A stretch of DNA of 64,000 nucleotides from Giesbergeria sp. (GCA_017985015.1 JAGNYI010000004.1:1-64000); one strand, 5' to 3'; counted from the first letter of the stretch, positions 1-11,150 are shown. Program-made: numbers and translations. Notes: generated from the sequence alone by a model not told the origin.

Positions 1-755
1 TTTTCAAAACCCTGGCCTGCGCGCTGGCCCTGTGCGCCGCTTTTTCCACGCAGGCCCGATCCCTCGACGAAGTCAAGAAGAGCGCAACGCTGATGGTGGC
101 GACTGAAGGGCAGTTTGCTCCCTTTAACTACTTCAACGGAACCACGCTGACAGGTTTTGAGGTGGAGCTTGCCGAGCTGGTGGCAAAAAAAATGGGTCTT
201 AAGATTCAGTGGAAAACGCTGGGCTTTGACGCCTTGCTGACCGGCCTGCGCCAGGACCGCTGGGATTTGGTGATCGCCTCGCACGGCATCACTGACGAGC
301 GCGCCAAGGCCGTTACCTTCACCGCGCCGCATTACTGCTCGGGCGGCATGATCATCGCTATGGACCCGGCCATCCGCACCGGCAAGGACCTGGCAGGCAA
401 GGTGGTTGCTGTGCAGACTGGCACCAGCTACCTGGAGAACGTGCAGAAGGTGTCCTCGGTCAAGGAAGTCAAGAACTTTCCCACCGACGTGGATGCGCGC
501 AGCGCCCTCAATTCGCGCCGCGTGGACGCCTGGGTGACCGACCGCTTCGTCGCCAAGGCCGTGGTGGAAAAGAACCCGAACGCCGGGTTCAAGCTCGGCG
601 ACATGCTGTTCATCGAGCGCATTGCCGCCGCAGTGGCCAAGGGCAACCAGCCTTTGGCAGACGCCTGGTCGCAAGGCCTGGCCGCGATCCAGGCCGACGG
701 CAGCTATGCCGAGCTGTCCAAAAAGTACTTCAACGAAGACGTGCGCTGCCACTGA
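1..755 (+). CDS. Amino-acid ABC transporter substrate-binding protein (5' end missing)
   Basis: Periplasmic solute-binding protein of family 3, delivering a polar amino acid to the permease and ATPase that follow. The frame is open from the window edge (codons begin at base 3). About 250 residues are visible, starting with the hydrophobic end of a signal peptide followed by an AxA-like cleavage region (FSTQARS). The mature part has the family core: EGQFAPFNYF near the N-terminus, GFEVELAELVAKKMG, and the late AVAKGNQPLADAWSQGL region. The start codon lies upstream of the window. The permease gene begins 31 bp downstream. Substrate cannot be read from the sequence; polar or basic amino acids are usual for the family. 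Confidence 0.9.
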   Translation, partial: FKTLACALALCAAFSTQARSLDEVKKSATLMVATEGQFAPFNYFNGTTLTGFEVELAELVAKKMGLKIQWKTLGFDALLTGLRQDRWDLVIASHGITDERAKAVTFTAPHYCSGGMIIAMDPAIRTGKDLAGKVVAVQTGTSYLENVQKVSSVKEVKNFPTDVDARSALNSRRVDAWVTDRFVAKAVVEKNPNAGFKLGDMLFIERIAAAVAKGNQPLADAWSQGLAAIQADGSYAELSKKYFNEDVRCH

Positions 756-785
756 GCCTGAACCGAGCCCGGTCTCTTTCTTTTC

Positions 786-1568
786 ATGCTCGTTGCTCTT
801 TGGCCGCAGCGCTGGAATCGCCAGCAGCGCAGCAACGCCACGCTCATCAGCGCCCTGGTGCTGATGGTGCTGGCGCTGGCTGCACTCGGTCGGTTGCTGT
901 CCTTCCTGCCCGAACCCATTGGCTCGAACGCAGAGGCGTTTTCCGCCGGTGCGCGCACTACGTTGTGGCTCACCCTGGTGAGCGGTACGCTGGGTCTGCT
1001 GCTGGGCACCAGTGCCGCTCTCGCACGCACCGCGCGCTGGCGTGCGCTGCGCTGGACAGCCAGTTTCTATATCTGGGCCATTCGCGGCACACCGCTACTG
1101 GTACAGATTCTGTTCGTCTACTTTGCCTTGCCTGCACTGGTGCCGGGGTTGAACCTGCCCGATTTTGCCGCCGCCGTGGTTGCCTTGTCGCTCAACGTCG
1201 GCGCCTACAACTCCGAGGCCATTCGCGCGGGCCTGCTGGCCGTGCCGCGCGGGCAGACGGAGGCCGCGCGTGCATTGGGGCTGGGCCAGGCCCATGTGTT
1301 CTTTGACGTGGTGTTCCCGCAGGCTTTCAAAATTTCGTTGCCGCCGCTGGTGAGCAATTTTGTTGCACTGCTCAAGGATTCTTCGCTGGCGTACGCCATT
1401 GGCGTGGTCGAACTGACCAACGTCGGCAACCGCATTCAGTCGGCCACGTTCCAGCCGATTGCAACACTCTCTACAGTGGCCATTACCTATCTGCTGCTGA
1501 CCACTTTGGTCACGCAGATATCGAACGCCATCGAGTATCGGTTCGACGTTGAAGGACGCAGCAAATGA
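786..1568 (+). CDS. Amino-acid ABC transporter permease (HisM/GlnP type)
   Basis: Inner-membrane permease of a polar amino-acid importer, 260 aa. Several hydrophobic segments are visible, the first at roughly residues 20-40. The EAA loop that docks the ATPase reads [20 protein letters not shown], followed by the [17 protein letters not shown] stretch typical of this family. An N-terminal extension of about 50 residues precedes the TLWLTLVSG segment. The stop codon overlaps the ATPase start by four bases (ATGA at 1565-1568), so the two are probably translationally coupled. It belongs to a binding protein-permease-ATPase operon. Confidence 0.93.
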   Translation: MLVALWPQRWNRQQRSNATLISALVLMVLALAALGRLLSFLPEPIGSNAEAFSAGARTTLWLTLVSGTLGLLLGTSAALARTARWRALRWTASFYIWAIRGTPLLVQILFVYFALPALVPGLNLPDFAAAVVALSLNVGAYNSEAIRAGLLAVPRGQTEAARALGLGQAHVFFDVVFPQAFKISLPPLVSNFVALLKDSSLAYAIGVVELTNVGNRIQSATFQPIATLSTVAITYLLLTTLVTQISNAIEYRFDVEGRSK

Positions 1569-2308
1569 GTGCGCCACAAGCCTTCATCGTCGCAGACCAT
1601 GTGTGCAAGTCCTTCGGCAGTCACCAGGTACTGCGCGATGTCTCAACCCATTTCAGCACGGGCGAAGTGACGGTCATCATCGGCGCCTCGGGCTCCGGCA
1701 AGAGCACGTTGCTGCGCGCCATCAACCGACTGGAGCCCCACGACAGCGGCACCATCACCATCGATGGCGTTGTGGTCTCCGACGACACCGCGACACTGCA
1801 AAAGCAGCGCTGCGAAGTCGGCATGGTGTTCCAGCAATTCAATTTGTTTGGACACCTCTCGGTGCTTGACAACATCACCCTCGCCCCACGGCGCGTGCGC
1901 CACACGGCCCGCGCCGAGGCCAACGCGCAGGCCATGGTGCTGCTGCGTCGCGTCGGCCTGCACGAGCACGCGCACAAATATCCGTGGCAGCTCTCAGGGG
2001 GCCAACAGCAGCGCGTGGCCATTGCACGTGCTCTGGCCATGAACCCCAAGGTCATGCTGTTCGATGAGCCCACTTCAGCTCTGGACCCGGAAATGGTTCA
2101 GGAAGTGCTGGACGTGATGCGCGAGCTCGCTCGCGGCGGCATGACCATGATCGTCGTCACGCACGAAATGGGCTTTGCACGCGAAGTGGCCGACCGCGTG
2201 CTGTTTTTCGACCAGGGCCGCATTGCGCACGACGCACCGCCGGAAGCATTCTTTGGTAACCCCGCCAACGACCGCATCCGCGCATTCATAGGCCGCATGG
2301 GCGCCTGA
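1565..2308 (+). CDS. Amino-acid ABC transporter ATP-binding protein (GlnQ-like)
   Basis: Cytoplasmic ATPase of the importer encoded just upstream, 247 aa, the usual size for the PAAT family. Walker A is GASGSGKST at about residues 40-48, the Q-loop lies in [17 protein letters not shown], the ABC signature is LSGGQQQR, Walker B is [13 protein letters not shown], and the switch histidine is in [14 protein letters not shown]. The start overlaps the permease stop. A porin gene follows 31 bp later on the same strand, so all four genes may form one transcription unit carrying solutes across both membranes. Confidence 0.95.
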   Translation: MSAPQAFIVADHVCKSFGSHQVLRDVSTHFSTGEVTVIIGASGSGKSTLLRAINRLEPHDSGTITIDGVVVSDDTATLQKQRCEVGMVFQQFNLFGHLSVLDNITLAPRRVRHTARAEANAQAMVLLRRVGLHEHAHKYPWQLSGGQQQRVAIARALAMNPKVMLFDEPTSALDPEMVQEVLDVMRELARGGMTMIVVTHEMGFAREVADRVLFFDQGRIAHDAPPEAFFGNPANDRIRAFIGRMGA

Positions 2309-2339
2309 ATCCTCCACCCTTTTTACCCCCGGAGTCACC

Positions 2340-3635
2340 ATGAAACGAAGCTCTCTCTTTCTTGCCTTGATGGCAGCCGGCCTGTGCAGCCTGTCGGGCC
2401 AGGTGTTTGCGCAATCCGCGCAGGATTTCAATGAAATGCGGGCCGAGATCAAGGCCCTGCGCGCCGAGCTCAACCAGCTCAAGGGGCAGCAGGCGCAGCC
2501 AGCGCCGGCCGCCAGTGCCTCGGCCTGGAACGAGCGCCTCGATACCGTCGAACTGCGCCAGAAGGACGCCGTGGTGCTCGGCGACATCCCAGGGAGCTTC
2601 CGCCTGCCCGGCAGTGAGACATCGATTCGTGTCTATGGTTTTGCCGAAGCCAACCTGATCAAGGACTTCAAGAGCACCGCCCCGGGCGACAACTTCAGCA
2701 ACCTGCCCGAGCAGCCACTGGCGTCTACCAACCCCTCCACCGGCAAGAACGTGCTCACTGGGCAGACCTCACGCTTTGGTTTCGAAACCTCGACGCCCAT
2801 GGGCAACGGCGCCTTCAACACCAAGATCGAGGCCGACTTCTATGGCTATTGCGGCAGCGAATGCAACCGCAACCGCCTGCGACTGCGCCACGCCTACGGC
2901 GAATACGCGGGCTGGCTGATCGGCCAGACCTGGTCGACCTTCATGGACCTCGACAATCTGCCAGAAACCGTGGACTTCAATGGCCCGCCGGGCGCCACCT
3001 CGCGCCGCCCGGTACAGGTGCGCTACACCTGGAACAACCCCAGCCTGGCCAAGTTCCAGTTCGCGCTGGAAGAGCCCACCGATGGCGCACATTCGCCCAA
3101 TCTGGTGGCGCGCGTGGACAAGGGCTTTGACTGGGGGACGCTCAACGCCCGCATCCTTTCGCACGAGCAGCGTGTGGAAGGTTTCAGCAAACGCGGTTTT
3201 GGTTTTGGCCTGGGCGGCAGCTACAAGCTCACGGGCAGCACCACGTTGATGGCGCAGTACACGCAGGTCGATGGCGACGGCGACGGTGCCTATCTGGTCG
3301 GCGCGAACTACCCCGTACTCGACGGCGGCACCCTCCGCCTGGATCGCGCACGTGGCGTGGTGCTGGGTCTGTCCAACGTGTTCAGCGAGCAGCTGCGCGG
3401 CACGATTTCGGTGGGCACGGTGCGTTCCACGCGCAGTGCTGGCGATGCCTACGTCAACGCCTACGGCCTCGAAGGCAACGAGCGCCTGACGCAGTGGCAC
3501 ATCGGCATGTACTACCTGCCGATCAAGAACGTCGAGCTGGGAACCGAACTCATGGGAGGGCGCCGCACGACCTTTGGTGGCGACACGGGGAGCCTGAGTC
3601 GCTTGAACCTTCAAGCGCGCTATATTTTCAACTGA
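2340..3635 (+). CDS. DcaP-like outer-membrane porin
   Basis: Predicted trimeric outer-membrane channel, 431 aa. A signal peptide (residues 1-24, ending QVFA) is followed by a short N-terminal coiled coil (about 28-50, EMRAEIKALRAELNQLK), as in DcaP-type porins. The barrel begins with IRVYGFAEANLIKD, and the family segment WLIGQTWSTFMDLDNLPETV is present. The protein ends in aromatic F-N (LQARYIFN), as expected for BAM-dependent insertion. The start has a GGAGTCACC leader. Its position after an amino-acid ABC operon suggests that it admits the same or related solutes, which is inference. A strong terminator lies 20 bp after the stop. Confidence 0.88.
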   Translation: MKRSSLFLALMAAGLCSLSGQVFAQSAQDFNEMRAEIKALRAELNQLKGQQAQPAPAASASAWNERLDTVELRQKDAVVLGDIPGSFRLPGSETSIRVYGFAEANLIKDFKSTAPGDNFSNLPEQPLASTNPSTGKNVLTGQTSRFGFETSTPMGNGAFNTKIEADFYGYCGSECNRNRLRLRHAYGEYAGWLIGQTWSTFMDLDNLPETVDFNGPPGATSRRPVQVRYTWNNPSLAKFQFALEEPTDGAHSPNLVARVDKGFDWGTLNARILSHEQRVEGFSKRGFGFGLGGSYKLTGSTTLMAQYTQVDGDGDGAYLVGANYPVLDGGTLRLDRARGVVLGLSNVFSEQLRGTISVGTVRSTRSAGDAYVNAYGLEGNERLTQWHIGMYYLPIKNVELGTELMGGRRTTFGGDTGSLSRLNLQARYIFN

Positions 3636-3655
3636 TCTCCCTTCTTCCCACAGAG

Positions 3656-3684
3656 GCTGGCCGCGCAAGCGGCCAGCTTTTTTT
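3656..3684 (+). terminator. Rho-independent terminator after the porin gene
   Basis: A perfect 9-bp stem, GCTGGCCGC / GCGGCCAGC (3656-3664 and 3669-3677), closes a GCAA loop and is followed by seven T residues. It ends transcription of the ABC-porin operon. The next start codon is at 3686, immediately after the T-run, so that gene needs initiation inside or just before the terminator, or is served by read-through. Confidence 0.92.
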
Positions 3685-3685
3685 C

Positions 3686-4570
3686 ATGCAATCAGAAAAA
3701 CGCGGGCTGGCGGCCCTCTTGCTTGTGACCGCCGTATGGGGCACCACCTTTCCGGCAATGAAGTTGCTCTCGGGCCAGCTGGACGCGCTGCAGATCATCT
3801 GGCTGCGCTTTGCCATCGCCCTGTTGGTGCTGGCGCCCCTGTGGCGCGGTATGCGGTCCGAGGAGCGCCGCTGGGGTCTGCTGCTGGGGGTTTTATTGTT
3901 TTTCGCGTTCTGGTTGCAGATCGAGGGGCTGGGCCGCACGAGCAGCAACCGCAATGCCTTCGTCACCGGGCTCAACGTCCTGGTCGTTCCGGTGCTTGCC
4001 ATGCTGGTGTTTCGCCGCAACTATGGCTGGCGCCTGTGGGCTGCCTGCGCGCTGGCGGTTGCTGGGATGGCCTTGATGTTCCATGAAGACGAACCCTGGA
4101 ACCTGGGCGATACGCTGACCTTGTGCAGCACGCTGTTCTATGCCATCTACATCCTGTTGCTGGAAGCATGCGCGCGGCGCAATGTGGCAAAGCCATTGCG
4201 TGCTGCGCGCATGGCCGCAGCGCAGGCGGGCGTCATGTGCCTGGCGGCCTTTGTGCTGCTGCTGGTGCGCCATGGAAGCAGCTGGCGTACGGGCATGGAT
4301 GCCCTGGATGCGCCGTCCTGGGCCGCCTTGATCTACTTGGGGGTATTGGCCAGCGTGCTGGTGGTGACGCTGCAGGCCTGGGGCCAGCAGCGCGTCGATG
4401 CTTTGCGCAGCGCCATCGTGTTTGGACTGGAGCCTGTCTTTGCCGCGCTCACCGCCTGGATTTTGCTGGATGAGCGCATGGGGTTGGTTGCGCTTTCGGG
4501 CGCGGCCCTGGTGGTGCTGGCGCTGATCTGGAGCCAATGGCAACCGGCGCCGGCTTTGACACAGCCGTAG
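3686..4570 (+). CDS. EamA/DMT-family transporter
   Basis: Inner-membrane drug/metabolite-type exporter, 294 aa, with two EamA repeats and about ten hydrophobic helices. The first begins LAALLLVTAVWGTTFPAMK and the second repeat starts near DTLTLCSTLFYAIYILLLE. The conserved GLEPVFAALTAWILLDE motif is near the end. ATG 3686 is chosen because it begins the family's usual N-terminus; the frame is open further upstream, but that sequence overlaps the porin in another frame. It is convergent with mrdA, with only 7 bp between the stop codons. Substrate unknown. Confidence 0.88.
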   Translation: MQSEKRGLAALLLVTAVWGTTFPAMKLLSGQLDALQIIWLRFAIALLVLAPLWRGMRSEERRWGLLLGVLLFFAFWLQIEGLGRTSSNRNAFVTGLNVLVVPVLAMLVFRRNYGWRLWAACALAVAGMALMFHEDEPWNLGDTLTLCSTLFYAIYILLLEACARRNVAKPLRAARMAAAQAGVMCLAAFVLLLVRHGSSWRTGMDALDAPSWAALIYLGVLASVLVVTLQAWGQQRVDALRSAIVFGLEPVFAALTAWILLDERMGLVALSGAALVVLALIWSQWQPAPALTQP

Positions 4571-4577
4571 TCGGCCG

Positions 4578-6521
4578 CTACGGGGCCGTCAGGGGAATGT
4601 CTTCAACCCGGCGCGGCTTGCCAATAGGCGCTGTGGCCTGGCCCTTGCGCACTGCGGCCAGATCCTCTTCGCTCGGGTATTCGCCGTTGAGCCAGTAGTC
4701 GAAGACGCGCCTCGCAATGGGCGCCGCCACCCCCGCGCCCCAACCCGCGTTTTCCACAATCACGGCCACGGCGATCCGGGGTTCGTCGGCGGGCGCGAAC
4801 GCGATGTAGAGCGCGTGATCGCGTTGGTGCTCTTCGAGCTTCTTGGAGTTGTACTTGTCCTTTTGCCCGATGGTGACGGCTTGCGCGGTACCTGTCTTGC
4901 CGCCCGAAACGTAGCGCGCACCAGCAAACACGCGGGTGCCGGTTCCGCCCTGTGTGACGCCCACCATGGCGCGCTTGATCACGTCCACATTGGCTTTCTT
5001 GAAGCCCAGGTTCTGGGGCTCTTCGAGCACAGCCGGATGGCGCTCTCGCGTCATCACGTCGGTGGTAAACATGCCCAAGTGCGGGCGGTACGCCACACCG
5101 CCGTTGGCCACCGTGGCGGTGGCATGTGCCAGTTGCAGCATGGTAAATGTGTTGTAGCCCTGGCCGATGCCCAGGGAAATCGTCTCTCCGGCGTACCAGC
5201 GCCGGTGCTCGGGGCGCTTGTAGGCATTGCGTTTCCAGGCCTGGCTCGGCAACACTCCGCGCACTTCACCACCCAGGTCGATGCCCGTGATCTGGCCAAA
5301 GCCCAGCGGCGCCATGAAGTCGTGGATCGCGTCCACCCCCATGTCGTTGGCCAGCTGGTAGTAGTACACGTTGCTCGAGAGCACGATGCTGCGGAACATA
5401 TCCACCGGCCCCAGTCCGTGGTCGCCATGGCTGCGAAAGGTGTGCCCGCCAAAGGTCCAGGAACCATTGTCCTGGGTGATGTAGCCGGGCGTGCGTTTGC
5501 CCGACTCCAGCGCGGCAAGTCCCATGAAGGGCTTGTAGGTGGAGCCTGGTGGGTAGGTGCCGCGCAAGGCACGGTTGAGCAGCGGTTTGTCGAGCGACTC
5601 GTTCAGCGCCGCCCAGTTTTCGAAGTCGATGCCTTCAACAAACAGATTCGGATCGAAGGTGGGCTTGCTCACCAGTGACAGCACCTCGCCGTTGCGCGGA
5701 TCGATGGCCACCAGCGCACCGCGGCGATCGCCAAACAGGTCTTCGATCATGCGCTGCAACTTGATGTCCAGCGTCAGCGTGACCGTGTTGCCCGGCGTGG
5801 CGGGAAAGCTTTGTAGGCGCCGCACCGCCCGTCCGCCGGCCGAGGTCTCCATTTGTTCGACGCCAGTGATGCCGTGCAGCTGCTGCTCAAAGCTTTGTTC
5901 GATACCGAGCTTGCCGATGTAGTCGGTTCCGCGGTAATTGGCTTCGTCGTCCGAGTCCTGGATGCGCGCCTTCTCAGCTTCATTGATGCGACCGATGTAG
6001 CCAATGGCGTGGCTCGCGACTTCACCAAACGGGTAGCTGCGAAACAGGCGGGCTTTGACTTCGACGCCAGGAAAACGGTAGTTCTGGGCGGCAAAGCGCG
6101 CCACCTCGGCGTCGGTCAAACGCGTGCGCAGAGGGAGCGATTCAAAGCTGCGCGATTCCTCCATCAGGCGCTTGAAGCGGCGCCGGTCCCGCGGTGTGAT
6201 GTCCACCACCTCGGCCAGCGCATTGATCGTGTCTTCCAGCACACCGGCCTTGGACGGCGTGATTTCCAGGGTGTAGGCCGAATAGTTGCTCGCCAGCACC
6301 ACGCCATTGCGGTCCTCGATCAGGCCGCGGTGTGGGACGATGGGAACAATGGCGGTGCGGTTGCTCTCGGCCTGTTCGGCCAGGTCTTCGTGGCGCACGA
6401 CCTGCAGAAACACCAGCCTTGCCACCAACAGGCAAAAGGCCAGCAGAACCACCGCACCGACAACCAGGACCCGCGCGCGAAAGCGTGAGGCGTCGGCCTC
6501 GACGTTGCGCAGTTCCGTCAT
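4578..6521 (-). CDS. mrdA: Penicillin-binding protein 2 (peptidoglycan transpeptidase)
   Basis: Class B PBP that crosslinks lateral-wall peptidoglycan with the Rod complex, 647 aa. An N-terminal membrane anchor lies at about residues 18-42, then the dimerisation/pedestal domain (FPGVEVKARLFRSYPFGEVASHAIGY region in part), then the transpeptidase domain. The three active-site motifs are visible: STYK (in PPGSTYKPFMGL), SSN (LSSNVYYYQ) and KTGT (SGGKTGTAQ). The start overlaps the mreD stop by 4 bp, giving mreB-mreC-mreD-mrdA. In many Burkholderiales rodA follows; here the next gene is a convergent transporter. Confidence 0.97.
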   Translation of the reverse strand: MTELRNVEADASRFRARVLVVGAVVLLAFCLLVARLVFLQVVRHEDLAEQAESNRTAIVPIVPHRGLIEDRNGVVLASNYSAYTLEITPSKAGVLEDTINALAEVVDITPRDRRRFKRLMEESRSFESLPLRTRLTDAEVARFAAQNYRFPGVEVKARLFRSYPFGEVASHAIGYIGRINEAEKARIQDSDDEANYRGTDYIGKLGIEQSFEQQLHGITGVEQMETSAGGRAVRRLQSFPATPGNTVTLTLDIKLQRMIEDLFGDRRGALVAIDPRNGEVLSLVSKPTFDPNLFVEGIDFENWAALNESLDKPLLNRALRGTYPPGSTYKPFMGLAALESGKRTPGYITQDNGSWTFGGHTFRSHGDHGLGPVDMFRSIVLSSNVYYYQLANDMGVDAIHDFMAPLGFGQITGIDLGGEVRGVLPSQAWKRNAYKRPEHRRWYAGETISLGIGQGYNTFTMLQLAHATATVANGGVAYRPHLGMFTTDVMTRERHPAVLEEPQNLGFKKANVDVIKRAMVGVTQGGTGTRVFAGARYVSGGKTGTAQAVTIGQKDKYNSKKLEEHQRDHALYIAFAPADEPRIAVAVIVENAGWGAGVAAPIARRVFDYWLNGEYPSEEDLAAVRKGQATAPIGKPRRVEDIPLTAP

Positions 6522-7036
6522 GGCTTGCGCTTCTCATCGCGATCCGGTGCCCGGCGCTGTGGCGCCAGCAGCAGCCAGCTCGCTGGAGCCCAGAGAAGTG
6601 CCTCCAGCCCGGGTGCTGCCAGTACGCTCCAACCGGGCAGCGCGCCGCCTGCCAGCAAACCCACCACGACCTGCACTGCATGGGCGAGAGCAAAAAGTGC
6701 GGCCATCTGCGGCGCCTGCGACACGGCGCTGTACCAGTGCAGGCGGCGGTGCGTGAGGGCGATGCCGTACATCAGAACGGCGTAGGCCAGCGCGTGCTGG
6801 CCTAGCAGGGCCGACTGCTGAACATCCATGCACAAGCCCATTGCGAACGCGGTCCCCATGCCGACGCGAAGCGGCTGGTGCATTCCCCAGAAGGCCAGCA
6901 AGATCATCACCAGGTCGGGCATCCAGGGAGTGCGTCCAAGGGGCAGCATGTTCAACGCTAGCGCAGCCACCAGACTGACGGCGAGGAACACCGGATTGGC
7001 CGGCATCAGCAGCAACTGGCCGCGCGGCATGATCAT
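6518..7036 (-). CDS. mreD: Rod shape-determining protein MreD
   Basis: Small polytopic inner-membrane protein of the elongasome, 172 aa, with about five hydrophobic helices. ATG 7036 is chosen because it forms a 4-bp overlap with the mreC stop (7033-7035) and starts the conserved MIMPRGQLLLMPANPVF N-terminus. The frame stays open upstream, but that part is antisense to nothing and lies inside mreC. Its own stop overlaps the mrdA start, so mreC, mreD and mrdA are translationally chained. The motif PWMPDLVMILLAFWGMHQP is typical of the family. Confidence 0.93.
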   Translation of the reverse strand: MIMPRGQLLLMPANPVFLAVSLVAALALNMLPLGRTPWMPDLVMILLAFWGMHQPLRVGMGTAFAMGLCMDVQQSALLGQHALAYAVLMYGIALTHRRLHWYSAVSQAPQMAALFALAHAVQVVVGLLAGGALPGWSVLAAPGLEALLWAPASWLLLAPQRRAPDRDEKRKP

Positions 7037-7977
7037 TTGCGCGCCTTCTCTTTCTTGTCCTTTTTGTCGGACTTTTCTTTCCGCGCAGGTTCGGACGGAA
7101 TCTCGGCGGGGGGCAAGTCGTTGACTGCGGGTGAGAGCAGCAGTACATGCCGCGCACCCTGAACGCGCGCCAGCGGCTTGCAATACACGCGCGCGAAAGC
7201 GAGGTCCGCACGTCGCTCCACGCGTACCACGCGGGCCACCGGCAGGCCGGGCGGATAGACACGGTCCATCCCGCTGGTGGTGAGCAGATCGCCCTCCTCG
7301 ATGTCTGCGCTGGCCTGCATGAAGCGCAGTTCCATGCCACCCCCGTGGCTGAGTACCGGGTCGCCATAAGCGACGCCGCGCTGACCGGTGCGCACATTGA
7401 CCACAGGAATGGCCTGATCGCGGTCGATGAGCAAGGTGGCTTCGCTGTAGAACGGATGCACGCGCGTAATCTGACCGAGCACACCCAGCGCATCCACCAC
7501 CGGAGAGCCCGGTTCGACGCCGGATGCCTGACCGGCGTCAACCACTACCCGGCGGCTGTAGGGGTCGGCGGTGTCGTAGAGAATCTGCGCGGCACGGGCG
7601 GAAACCTTGGTGCGGGTGCGCAGTTCAAGCAACTGCCTCAGGCGCTCGTTCTCCAGCTCCAGCTCCTCCAGTTGGTTGGCACGCAACGATGCTTCCAGGA
7701 GCTGGTGCTGTGCTTGCCTGGTCTGTGCCTGCGCAGTCTCAAGCGATTCCACATATTCCGTGCTGCGCCCGAGGAACTCGATTGGCTGCAGCATCAGCCA
7801 TTGCACGGGGTAGAGCGTGGTGGCGACAACGTTTCGCACCGGATCGGTGATTCGAAAACGGGCATCCGCCACCATCAAAAACAGCGCCAGGGCGCTGTAG
7901 AGAATCAGCTGTGCGCGCGGCGTCGGGCCCTGGCGCATGAAGGATGGGGCGCTTCGCTCAAGGGTACCGTGCGACAT
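7033..7977 (-). CDS. mreC: Rod shape-determining protein MreC
   Basis: Bitopic periplasmic scaffold of the elongasome, 314 aa. It has a short cytoplasmic N-terminus, a transmembrane segment around residues 25-42 (LILYSALALFLMVADAR), a coiled coil of about 75-115 rich in E/L/Q (LEASLRANQLEELELENERL), then the beta-rich MreC core with GLLGQ-like DALGVLGQITRV and the LLTSGMDRVYPPGLPV segment. The C-terminal tail is highly charged and lysine-rich (about 290-314), as is common in Burkholderiales. It lies 52 bp after mreB. Confidence 0.96.
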   Translation of the reverse strand: MSHGTLERSAPSFMRQGPTPRAQLILYSALALFLMVADARFRITDPVRNVVATTLYPVQWLMLQPIEFLGRSTEYVESLETAQAQTRQAQHQLLEASLRANQLEELELENERLRQLLELRTRTKVSARAAQILYDTADPYSRRVVVDAGQASGVEPGSPVVDALGVLGQITRVHPFYSEATLLIDRDQAIPVVNVRTGQRGVAYGDPVLSHGGGMELRFMQASADIEEGDLLTTSGMDRVYPPGLPVARVVRVERRADLAFARVYCKPLARVQGARHVLLLSPAVNDLPPAEIPSEPARKEKSDKKDKKEKARK

Positions 7978-8029
7978 GCGGCCTCCGGGTCAGACTGGGC
8001 GCGGGTTAGCGCGCAGCAGCGAACCAGGC

Positions 8030-9073
<1,044 letters not shown>

Positions 9074-9257
9074 TCAACTATCCTCTCGGCACGGAAGGCG
9101 CTTCGGCCTGCCGTCGCCGTGTTACATGGGAAAAACCGTGTTGGGTACGTTGGTCCGGAAAAGGCGCCCAACAACCACGAAAAGGCCATCAAGGCAGCAC
9201 CCTGAGGGACTAATTCAACAAAAACAGTCGCTTGGGTGTGCCTCTCGACAAAGGCGG

Positions 9258-9263
9258 GATAAT
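9258..9263 (+). promoter_or_regulatory. Possible -10 box of the gatCAB promoter
   Basis: GATAAT matches five of six bases of the sigma-70 -10 consensus, in the mreB-gatC spacer about 80 bp before the gatC start. No convincing -35 hexamer was found at 16-18 bp (upstream sequence GTGCCTCTCGACA), so this is a weak call. Confidence 0.35.
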
Positions 9264-9340
9264 AGCGCATCCCCTGTGAATAACTCGCGCCTGCGGCACC
9301 AGCGCAGGTGCTTTACATCCGGTTTCGACACCGCAATCCC

Positions 9341-9640
9341 ATGGCATTGACCCCCCCAGAGATCGGCCGCCTTGCCCATTTGGCCCGTCTTGAGTTCGCC
9401 CCCGAAGAAAGTCAGCAACTGCTCACCCGGTTGAATGGTTTTTTTGACATCGTCGAGCAAATGCGTGCCGTGGACACGGCGGGCATTGAGCCCCTGGCGC
9501 ATCCTGTGGCGGCTGTGGCTCCGCAAATTCTGCGTCTGCGGGAAGACGTGGCGAGCGAGCCCGACCAGCGCAGTGCCAACCAGCAGAACGCCCCGGCCGT
9601 GGAGCGCGGCCTGTTTCTGGTTCCCCGGGTCATCGAATGA
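9341..9640 (+). CDS. gatC: Asp-tRNA(Asn)/Glu-tRNA(Gln) amidotransferase subunit C
   Basis: Small stabilising subunit of the GatCAB complex, which amidates misacylated Glu-tRNA(Gln) and Asp-tRNA(Asn). 99 aa, the usual length. ATG 9341 begins the conserved [19 protein letters not shown]; an earlier in-frame start would add non-family residues. The conserved [20 protein letters not shown] end is intact. The stop overlaps the gatA start by 4 bp (ATGA at 9637). Confidence 0.95.
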   Translation: MALTPPEIGRLAHLARLEFAPEESQQLLTRLNGFFDIVEQMRAVDTAGIEPLAHPVAAVAPQILRLREDVASEPDQRSANQQNAPAVERGLFLVPRVIE

Positions 9641-11148
9641 GCGCTGCCATGAGTGAAATCCACCTGCCTTTGCACGACATGCCGCTGCGCGCCCTCGCGC
9701 AGGCCCTGCGTTCACGCCAGGTCAGTGCACTGGAAGTCTCCGAACATTTCCTGGCGCGCATGCGCCAGCACCAGAGCCTGGGCGCTTTTCTCGCTGTGGA
9801 CGAAGAGGTGAGCCGCTCCCAGGCTCGCATGGCCGACGAGCGTTTGGCGGCTGGCAGCACGGCGCCGCTTGAGGGCGTGCCACTGGCGCACAAGGATATT
9901 TTTGTCACCCGCGATTTCCCCACGACGGCGGGGTCGAGGATGCTGTCGGGCTACCGTTCCCCCTTTGACGCCACCGTGGTGCAGCGTCTGGCCGACGCGG
10001 GTGTGGTCACGCTGGGCAAGCTCAATTGCGACGAATTCGCCATGGGCTCGGCGAACGAAAACTCGGCGGCAACGCCCGTGGGCTTCGATGCGCCCGCGCC
10101 GGTGCGCAACCCCTGGGATCGCTCGCGCATTCCAGGCGGCTCGTCCGGCGGCAGCGCCGCAGCCGTGGCGGCGCGCCTGGTGCCCGGCGCCACCGGGACC
10201 GACACTGGCGGGTCCATTCGCCAACCCGCAAGCTTTTGCGGCATCACCGGTATCAAGCCCACTTATGGGCGTGCATCGCGCTACGGAATGATCGCGTTTG
10301 CCTCCAGTCTGGACCAGGCCGGTGTACTGGCGCATTCGGCGGAGGATTGTGCGCTGCTCCTCTCCAGCGTCTGCGGCCCCGACCTGGACCGCGATTCCAC
10401 CTCGCTGGACCGCCCTGCGGAAGACTTTACCCAGGGACTGGAGGCACCGCTGAACGGCTTGCGCATCGGTTTGCCGCAAGAGTTTTTCGGAGACGGCCTG
10501 GCCCCCGGGGTTCGCGCCGCCGTGGATGCCGCGCTCAAGGAATATGAAAAGCTCGGCGCGCGCCTCGTCCCCATTCGCCTGCCGCGCACCGAACTGGCCA
10601 TTCCGGTCTACTACATCATTGCGCCGGCTGAGGCCAGCTCGAACCTCAGCCGATTTGACGGCGTGAAGTTCGGCCACCGGGCCAGGCACTACGTTGACCT
10701 GCTGGACATGTACAAGAAGACGCGTGCCGAGGGCTTTGGCGACGAAGTCAAGCGGCGCATCATGATCGGCACCTACGTGCTCTCGCACGGCTACTACGAC
10801 GCCTACTACCTGCAGGCGCAGAAAATTCGCCGCATGATTGCCGACGATTTCCAGCAGGCCTTCAAAGACTGCGACGTCATTGCTGGACCGGTGGCGCCTA
10901 CGGTGGCCTGGGCCATCGGAGCGCATGGCAGCGACCCACTGGCCGACTACCTGGCCGACATCTTCACGCTCCCCGCCTCGCTCGCCGGCCTGCCCGGCAT
11001 GAGCCTGCCCGCAGGTTTTGGCGAGGACGGCATGCCCGTGGGCCTGCAGCTCATCGGCAATTACTTCCAGGAAGCGCGCCTGCTTCATGCCGCGCATCGC
11101 TTCCAGCAAGCCACCGATTTCCACTTGCGCTCACCCGCAGGCATCTGA
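9637..11148 (+). CDS. gatA: Asp-tRNA(Asn)/Glu-tRNA(Gln) amidotransferase subunit A
   Basis: Glutaminase subunit that releases ammonia for tRNA-dependent amidation, 503 aa. The amidase-signature catalytic elements are present: the lysine in [10 protein letters not shown] (about residue 83), the serine-rich [18 protein letters not shown] segment and the following [15 protein letters not shown] stretch with the nucleophile serine. A second ATG at 9649 is a possible alternative start; 9637 is chosen for its overlap with gatC. The C-terminal [18 protein letters not shown] motif is intact. Confidence 0.97.
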   Translation: MSAAMSEIHLPLHDMPLRALAQALRSRQVSALEVSEHFLARMRQHQSLGAFLAVDEEVSRSQARMADERLAAGSTAPLEGVPLAHKDIFVTRDFPTTAGSRMLSGYRSPFDATVVQRLADAGVVTLGKLNCDEFAMGSANENSAATPVGFDAPAPVRNPWDRSRIPGGSSGGSAAAVAARLVPGATGTDTGGSIRQPASFCGITGIKPTYGRASRYGMIAFASSLDQAGVLAHSAEDCALLLSSVCGPDLDRDSTSLDRPAEDFTQGLEAPLNGLRIGLPQEFFGDGLAPGVRAAVDAALKEYEKLGARLVPIRLPRTELAIPVYYIIAPAEASSNLSRFDGVKFGHRARHYVDLLDMYKKTRAEGFGDEVKRRIMIGTYVLSHGYYDAYYLQAQKIRRMIADDFQQAFKDCDVIAGPVAPTVAWAIGAHGSDPLADYLADIFTLPASLAGLPGMSLPAGFGEDGMPVGLQLIGNYFQEARLLHAAHRFQQATDFHLRSPAGI

Positions 11149-11150
11149 CC

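Noticed and set aside
4571..4577. A missing rodA gene as evidence of deletion after mrdA
   Set aside because: Gene order after mrdA varies, and nothing at the 7-bp convergent junction shows a scar. Absence here says little about the genome.
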